DNA from: Aliikangiella coralliicola
GTDB taxonomy: Bacteria; Pseudomonadota; Gammaproteobacteria; Enterobacterales; Kangiellaceae
Direction of reading: 5' to 3'
Assembly (NCBI RefSeq): GCF_007004725.1
Contig: NZ_ML660162.1
Span: forward strand, 434,001 to 498,000
DNA length: 64,000 nt
The notes under the pieces were generated by a model. It did no database searches. It was given only the letters and a program-made list of their open reading frames with translations, and was not told the origin of the DNA. Below are positions 62,476-64,000 of this stretch, piece after piece (position 1 is the first letter of the stretch; each line of letters begins with the position of its first letter). The translations under genes and the position numbers were made by a program.

Positions 62476-62742
62476 CTAATTCGTTTTGGCAGTAATTAAC
62501 TCTGTAATCTTTGCAGAAAAGTAATTAATTGCATAGAACATCATTGGCATAACCACATAAGAAATAATGGGTACAATAAGTGCTACCGAAATTAAAGTTA
62601 TCCAAAAATGGTCATTGCTGATATACGTTCCTACCCAAGGTGGAATAAAATAAACCAGAGGCAACAACGCAACAAAAGTAAGAAAAGCGATCAAATGTTT
62701 ATTTGGCCGCTTCTCTGGTTTATTTGAAATAGGCTTAGCCAT
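62476..62742 (-). CDS. Small two-helix membrane protein of unknown function
   Basis: 88 residues from the ATG at 62742 (a TTG at 62748 is in frame). A basic N-terminus (NKPEKRPNKH) precedes two membrane helices (LIAFLTFVALLPLVYFIPPW and FWITLISVALIVPIISYVVM) and a short polar tail. The start lies seven bases after the isochorismatase-like stop, with no ribosome-binding site of its own, so it is probably coupled to that gene. Function unknown; its steady partnership with a hydrolase gene is the main clue. Confidence 0.6.
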   Translation of the reverse strand: MAKPISNKPEKRPNKHLIAFLTFVALLPLVYFIPPWVGTYISNDHFWITLISVALIVPIISYVVMPMMFYAINYFSAKITELITAKTN

Positions 62743-62749
62743 TATCAAT

Positions 62750-63373
62750 TTATTTCGCGAAGTGGCTATTCATGACATAACCATACTTGGTCGTGTGCTC
62801 GGCTAATACCCTTCCAAGCGCATCGCCATGGGGGTGTCGCCAATCATTCATTAATTCCGCAAGAACCGAAGCCCATGTAGTCACTTTTACGCCGGCCTGA
62901 GTTAATCGGTGCATCGTCACTTCCTGAACCGTTTTGTTCCAGGTACCCGAAGCATCAATAACTGCATAAACATCATACCCTTCGGCGACAGCCGACAAGG
63001 CCGGAAACAACAGACAAACATCAGTAACAATGCCAGCCATAATAATTTTCTTTCGACCTGTTGCTTCTATCGCGTTTTTAAAAGCAATGCTATCCCAGGC
63101 ATTTATTTCTCCTTCACGTTCAACGACTTCACTCCCCAGAATTTCAGGAATTTCTGGCATGACAGGACCATTCGGTCCCTGCGGCATACTGGCAGTTATC
63201 ACGGATGGTAAATCAACAGCTTTAGCAGTGTTAATTAATCCTAGAATGTTATTTTTCAAGACAGTTGGGTGTTCATCGCCCAAACCAACCATTAAACCCG
63301 TTTGATGGTCGATCATAGCTAGCACGGCATTGTCAGGTGTTAACATTTCTGCATATTTTCTATCTGTCATCAT
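62750..63373 (-). CDS. YcaC-like isochorismatase-family cysteine hydrolase
   Basis: A 207-residue cytoplasmic protein with the family triad: Asp in AVLAMIDHQTGLMVGL, Lys in GRKKIIMAGIVTDVCLLFPA (which also contains the nucleophilic Cys). INAWDSIAFKNAIEATGR is the YcaC-subgroup pattern. It resembles the secreted hydrolase at 34103-34882 in order and motifs. GAGGA precedes the ATG. It is between the pirin gene and the small membrane protein gene; all three are on the same strand with gaps of 47 and 7 bp. Substrate unknown. Confidence 0.9.
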   Translation of the reverse strand: MMTDRKYAEMLTPDNAVLAMIDHQTGLMVGLGDEHPTVLKNNILGLINTAKAVDLPSVITASMPQGPNGPVMPEIPEILGSEVVEREGEINAWDSIAFKNAIEATGRKKIIMAGIVTDVCLLFPALSAVAEGYDVYAVIDASGTWNKTVQEVTMHRLTQAGVKVTTWASVLAELMNDWRHPHGDALGRVLAEHTTKYGYVMNSHFAK

Positions 63374-63420
63374 ATTGTCCTCTGTTTAAATCTTTCTCTA
63401 TTCAGTTCACCAGTAAGATT

Positions 63421-64000
63421 TTACTGATGGGTATAAATTAAAATTAATTGTGAGCTCGCCACTGCTTGAAAATGAAGATTGCTGGTTCTAATCAAGCTGC
63501 CGGCAGTAATTCGGCTATCATTGACGATGCCTTCGCCTTTGGTGAGGTAGACCATCACTTCACCTTCCTGCTCAATAATCTGACCTTTGGTTGGCACAGC
63601 AATATCTATCAGCGTTTCACTATAAAAAGTGTCCTTTTGCGCCTCTTTTCCACCATAGATTCGGGTTACACCACCTTCTGACGGTTGATAGACTTTATAA
63701 CCAGCAGCCTCACCACGCTTGTCTGGCATCACCCATAACTGAATCATGCGGTTTTCAGCGTCGTCAGGGTTTACTTCGTTATGTGAAAACCCTTCAGCAC
63801 CGGCACGTTGAACCTGCACATAACCTGATTCCAACCCTTTACCATGTTCCAATGAACCTTGATGAGACACGCGCCCTTCAACCATGACTGAAATAACATC
63901 AATTTCATGATGAGGGTGCATACCTGTTTCTCCATGGGGTAAAAACTGTGCATCGGCCAGGTAAATAAAATTTCCGATACCTTCCGCCGCTAATGGATGT
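63421..64000 (-). CDS. Pirin family protein (YhaK-like), cut by window edge
   Basis: The frame reads to the right edge: the partial protein ends with the 166 residues from Met at 63921, preceded in frame by HPLAAEGIGNFIYLADAQFL and PHGETG. The cupin metal site (MHPHHEIDVISVMVEGRVSH) and QVQRAGAEGFSHNE, RMIQLWVMPDKRG are typical of pirins. The start lies outside the window; 26 further residues are visible upstream of Met at 63921. Pirins are iron-binding cupins, some with quercetinase activity. It is the first visible gene of the pirin-isochorismatase-membrane protein operon. Confidence 0.85.
   Translation of the reverse strand, partial: HPLAAEGIGNFIYLADAQFLPHGETGMHPHHEIDVISVMVEGRVSHQGSLEHGKGLESGYVQVQRAGAEGFSHNEVNPDDAENRMIQLWVMPDKRGEAAGYKVYQPSEGGVTRIYGGKEAQKDTFYSETLIDIAVPTKGQIIEQEGEVMVYLTKGEGIVNDSRITAGSLIRTSNLHFQAVASSQLILIYTHQ

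Overview
The window looks like chromosomal DNA of a free-living, probably marine gammaproteobacterium. It is AT-rich, and it carries CadC-like winged-helix/PD40 regulators, a FucP/GluP-type permease, DUF2959, DUF2784, DUF4287/DUF5655 and TrmK-type proteins, and a very large two-component-propeller hybrid kinase. Kangiellaceae or nearby Oceanospirillales-type lineages would fit, but no rRNA or other strong marker lies here, so the genus is not determined. I recognised no tRNA, rRNA, CRISPR array or complete insertion sequence.

Left part (1-34.9 kb). The left edge cuts a NADAR (YbiA-like) gene. It is followed by a lipoprotein and a membrane Ser/Thr kinase with four cysteine-paired repeats outside the membrane, a TfoX-like/membrane-protein pair divergent from an HxlR regulator, and an ankyrin protein. 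Next comes a catalytic-core-only threonyl-tRNA synthetase preceded by a textbook threonine attenuator: a leader peptide with four consecutive Thr codons, mutually exclusive hairpins and an intrinsic terminator. After that come a CvpA/DUF4124 protein, a sugar permease, a serine hydrolase overlapping a TrmK-like methyltransferase, a prolyl oligopeptidase divergent from its likely CadC-like regulator, and a class III aminotransferase divergent from an Lrp-type regulator. The part ends with a fimbrial-like secreted protein, a DUF1624 acyltransferase, a 1545-residue hybrid histidine kinase, a GGDEF-EAL protein, and a LysR regulator divergent from a Bcr/CflA exporter-VOC-isochorismatase operon.

Middle part (35-45 kb). 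An ECF sigma factor, a Ser/Thr kinase with TPRs and an unknown small protein form one operon. A GNAT gene follows. Then comes a four-gene plus-strand cassette: a degenerate receiver with a C-terminal winged-helix-like domain, a zinc-ribbon/deaminase-fold protein, a Rossmann methyltransferase-like protein, and a double-HKD phospholipase D-like protein. The cassette converges on a type VI secretion-like operon.

Type VI-like operon (57.6 to 45.2 kb, minus strand). The order is tssB, tssC, tube-like protein, tssK, stand-alone spike-like protein, tssF, tssL-like, tssG, tssA-like, vgrG-like, DUF4280 PAAR-like, tssM-like. It is unusual. The TssL-like protein has no membrane anchor, the TssM-like protein stops after a degenerate GTPase domain and has no periplasmic part, TssC has about 135 extra N-terminal residues, and no TssE, TssJ or ClpV gene is in the window. 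This reduced envelope complex, with the nearby candidate effectors, is the best candidate for an undescribed system.

Right part (57.9-64 kb). It holds a class II-type sirtuin, an ArsR-SRPBCC-DUF4287/5655-membrane-protein gene group with a perfect 24-bp palindromic operator, a second serine hydrolase, and a pirin (cut by the right edge)-isochorismatase-membrane-protein operon. Two MITE-like palindromic elements (near 3.2 and 22.4 kb) and a recurring GCAA-loop hairpin (39.2 and 58.8 kb) are the main repeats.
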